DNA of 57,586 nt, taken from assembly GCA_023667145.1 (NCBI GenBank), contig JAMPAQ010000001.1:75105-132690 (forward strand), read 5' to 3'. The position numbers and the translations under genes are program-made. This DNA is from Pseudoflavonifractor sp. (GTDB lineage: Bacteria > Bacteroidota > Bacteroidia > Bacteroidales > Muribaculaceae). The notes under the pieces were generated by a model. It saw only the letters and a program-made list of their open reading frames with translations. It ran no database searches and was not told where the DNA came from. Shown here piece after piece: positions 55,821-57,586 of the stretch. Positions within the stretch are counted from its first letter, which is position 1, and every line of letters starts with the position of its first letter.

Positions 55821-57095
55821 CTACTTCTTCTTGACCACGCCGTAGCCAGTGATGAAGTGTTCCTTGTCGGTTATGCAGTCGTAGGTCTTGTCGTTGAAGT
55901 AGAAGTAGGCACTGCCATTGAGGTTGATGCCGAAAGCCCCGCGCATGTAGAGGTTGACCGGGAGGGTAGTGTAGGTCGAGAAATCGGGTGAGGTGGAGTA
56001 GGTAATAAGACGGCCTATCTTCTTGGGAGTCTCATCAAGAGAGTAGTCGGTCTGAATCCAACGGCGTATGTTGAGGGTCTCGCGGGTGGCGTTCTGGTCG
56101 TCGAGTATCTTTTGCTGAGACATGTCCTCACCAATCGTCACCATATTAAGCATCCCATATTTCAGCGCGTCAGACTTACGGCTATCAGACACATGGGGAT
56201 TGTAGAAATAGATAGGTTCGTAACATTCGAGAATCTTCTTGCCGTTGGATACCTTGGTGCCGGGGAGGGCGACAGAACCCATCGGTGGGACAGTCAGAAT
56301 CTGCTGCTCAGCTGTGGTTATGCCTGTCGATTGTGTGTTGCTTTTGCCGACATTCACTCCGCTTGCCAGCGTACCCAACGCACCGCCGACACCGAGTGCG
56401 CCGGCAACAGCTCCAAGGTTGAGCGAACCGCCGACCGTACCACTGGTACCCTCGTTGTAGACCGAGTTGGTGAAGTAGGGGACGGAGTAGCCGCCATTCA
56501 TAATCTTGTAGCATGACGCAAGGTCGACATACAGCGGTTTGGCGGTCTTGTTGCGCACCTTGATGTAGTGGCCGATTACACTGCGGTCCTTATCCCCATC
56601 AAGATAGACTTTCTCGAATCCAATCTCGACATTGTCATCGGAGAGGATGGAGTTGTCCTCGATGCCCCATAGGGATATGAAGTAGTGGGTGAGCTTGTCG
56701 GGTTGCGGTTTCTTATCGAGGTATTCAAGTTGGGGGTGGTTGTTGTATCGGGCAATCAGCTCGGCGTTGTCGGATGCCGGGACAGGAGCCACGAACTGCG
56801 GGCCATCGGAAGTTGGCGCGGATGGTTTCTGTGCCTCAGGCGCGGGAGTTGCCGCCCCGATGGTCGTCATCGCGCCATCGCCTATCTTGTAGCCGAACAC
56901 GCGGTCAATCGGCACGCGTCTCATCTCGGCATCCGCATCAGGAGTGTCGGTATAATATACCCATTTAGAGGCCACGTCAATGTTGTGGACCTGCATGGTC
57001 GTGCCGTCTTGCATGACAATCACGTCGGCCATCGCGATGGCAGCCGGCATTGCGAGGGTCAGAAGCAGTGAAAATCGTGTAATTGTCTTTTTCAT
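55821..57095 (-). CDS. Uncharacterised exported protein
   Basis: A 424-residue protein with a clean signal peptide (MKKTITRFSLLLTLAMPAAIAMA). The first 70 residues resemble a small beta domain common in Bacteroidales envelope proteins (VIVMQDGTTMQVHNIDVASKWVYY, RVFGYKIGDG). A Pro/Ala-rich linker (about 80-110) follows. A C-terminal domain of about 310 residues has no motif I recognise, but contains a Gly-rich, apolar stretch (SLNLGAVAGALGVGGALGTL, about 225-245) that could associate with membrane. No lipobox. It is monocistronic, behind a G10 tract. Function unknown. Confidence 0.75.
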   Translation of the reverse strand: MKKTITRFSLLLTLAMPAAIAMADVIVMQDGTTMQVHNIDVASKWVYYTDTPDADAEMRRVPIDRVFGYKIGDGAMTTIGAATPAPEAQKPSAPTSDGPQFVAPVPASDNAELIARYNNHPQLEYLDKKPQPDKLTHYFISLWGIEDNSILSDDNVEIGFEKVYLDGDKDRSVIGHYIKVRNKTAKPLYVDLASCYKIMNGGYSVPYFTNSVYNEGTSGTVGGSLNLGAVAGALGVGGALGTLASGVNVGKSNTQSTGITTAEQQILTVPPMGSVALPGTKVSNGKKILECYEPIYFYNPHVSDSRKSDALKYGMLNMVTIGEDMSQQKILDDQNATRETLNIRRWIQTDYSLDETPKKIGRLITYSTSPDFSTYTTLPVNLYMRGAFGINLNGSAYFYFNDKTYDCITDKEHFITGYGVVKKK

Positions 57096-57142
57096 TGAAA
57101 GTTTATGTTAAGTTGGTTTATTATGTCGACTAAGTGATGCCA

Positions 57143-57150
57143 CAAAGATA
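57143..57150 (-). promoter_or_regulatory. Promoter -7 box (TATCTTTG) for the exported protein
   Basis: Exact TAnnTTTG match on the minus strand, 47 nt before the start codon. At the -33 distance (20 bp) there is a G10 tract in place of TTTG. Confidence 0.6.
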
Positions 57151-57170
57151 TTGATTATTAGGGTAATTTA

Positions 57171-57180
57171 CCCCCCCCCC
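57171..57180 (-). repeat. Homopolymeric G10 tract at a promoter
   Basis: Ten G residues on the minus strand followed by TAAATTACCC; it lies exactly where the -33 element would be for the TATCTTTG box at 57143. Confidence 0.8.
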
Positions 57181-57250
57181 GAATATTTAGGTATTTTTAA
57201 CAAAACAGATGGACTTTATAGGTCAAATACTTGATTGATAACAACCGATT

Positions 57251-57331
57251 TGTAGGGCTGCTCCCTGGAGCAGCCGCTCATGCATATTGGGTTATGCACG
57301 GGAAACGGATGCTCCAGGGAGCATCTCTACG
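57251..57331. repeat. Small inverted-repeat element (81 bp)
   Basis: Ends TGTAGGGCTGCTCCCTGGAG.. (57251-57272) and its imperfect 22-bp complement (57310-57331, two mismatches). Each arm is itself nearly palindromic (TGCTCC-CT-GGAGCA). The centre has TGCAT/ATGCA. Same design as the element at 43650. Confidence 0.6.
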
Positions 57332-57350
57332 TGGGGGCATTTGGTATGAC

Positions 57351-57394
57351 AAAAAGAAAACTGCAATTACCTAATGAATAGATAATTGCAGTTT
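57351..57394 (-). terminator. Rho-independent terminator of the tRNA operon
   Basis: Perfect 12-bp stem (57358-57369 / 57383-57394) followed on the minus strand by TTCTTTTTGTC, directly after tRNA-Leu. Confidence 0.88.
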
Positions 57395-57401
57395 GCAAGA
57401 G

Positions 57402-57485
57402 TGTCCGAGATGAGATTCGAACTCACACAGCCCAATGGCCACTACCCCCTCAAAGTAGCGTGTCTACCAATTCCACCACCCGGAC
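57402..57485 (-). tRNA. tRNA-Leu (anticodon GAG)
   Basis: An 84-nt cloverleaf: acceptor GTCCGGG/CTCGGAC (one G-U), D arm GTG/CAC with GGTAGA loop, anticodon stem CTACT/GGTAG around loop TTGAGGG (anticodon GAG), a long variable arm as in class II tRNAs, and T arm GTGAG-TTCGAAT-CTCAT. No CCA is encoded. It is co-transcribed with the tRNA-Gly upstream (47 nt). Confidence 0.95.
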
Positions 57486-57532
57486 GATAATCAACGGTTG
57501 TCAAAGAGAGTCTTGATTTTTCGGAGAGTTTG

Positions 57533-57586
57533 AGCGAAAAACGGGACTCGAACCCGCGACCCCAACCTTGGCAAGGTTGTGCTCTA
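57533..57586 (-). tRNA. tRNA-Gly (anticodon GCC), truncated by the window edge
   Basis: The 3' part of a tRNA: anticodon stem CAACC/GGTTG around loop TTGCCAA (anticodon GCC), T arm CGGG-TTCGAGT-CCCG and 3' acceptor half TTTTCGC. The acceptor 5' half and most of the D arm lie beyond the window end. Confidence 0.92.

Overview
The window reads as a chromosomal segment of a gut-type Bacteroidales bacterium, most likely from the Muribaculaceae. The family-level placement is my inference and was not tested. Supporting signs are the many intergenic TAnnTTTG boxes (the Bacteroidetes -7 promoter element, several with a TTTG about 20 bp upstream), a type III glutamine synthetase, an LL-diaminopimelate aminotransferase route to lysine, type IX-style C-terminal sorting tails, BspA-type leucine-rich repeats, MsrAB, a DcaP-type porin and moderately high GC genes separated by AT-rich spacers. 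I see no insertion sequence, prophage, integrase, rRNA or CRISPR array. Nearly all genes are intact and ordinary in size.

Layout. At 0.1-3.1 kb lie an OmpA/MotB-like lipoprotein, a Dabb-domain protein and an ABC-F ATPase with a degenerate second nucleotide-binding domain. At 3.3-15.8 kb (minus strand) a six-gene nitrogen and lysine directon reads dapF, dapL, glnN, gltB, gltD and a long PurF-like amidotransferase. It joins ammonium assimilation (GS-GOGAT) to a glutamate-consuming step of diaminopimelate synthesis and a glutamine-consuming amidotransferase. At 16.0-21.8 kb lie a secreted GH13 enzyme, a 690-bp spacer with a candidate structured ncRNA, metA, a class I fumarase, a DUF4332 protein and a small protein. 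At 21.8-30.1 kb (minus) lie a BspA-like surface protein with a long leader, an M13 metallopeptidase, a DUF4595-like lipoprotein, an M23/LysM protein and an OmpA lipoprotein. At 30.3-33.4 kb lie an EamA transporter, MsrAB and a Fic protein with four helically phased repeats upstream. A second candidate structured RNA follows. At 34.4-40.0 kb a complete MacB-type tripartite export operon runs on the plus strand. At 40.1-43.2 kb (minus) a three-gene secreted CotH-kinase operon lies behind a G10 tract. At 43.4-57.1 kb lie a DcaP-like porin, hisS, a GH35 beta-galactosidase, a phosphate-selective-porin homologue, an SO_0444-type metal permease fused to an HMA domain, a YitT/YczE-type membrane protein, a UvrA paralogue lacking the UvrB-binding domain, and an uncharacterised secreted protein. 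The window ends in tRNA-Leu(GAG) and a truncated tRNA-Gly(GCC).

The observations most worth follow-up are: the two candidate structured noncoding transcripts (about 17798-18075 plus; about 33503-33940 minus); the phased repeats upstream of fic; the CotH operon whose first and last proteins share an N-terminal domain; and three G8-10 tracts sharing the flank TAAAT, two of them beside promoters of secreted-protein genes. All of these are sequence-based inferences and none has been tested.
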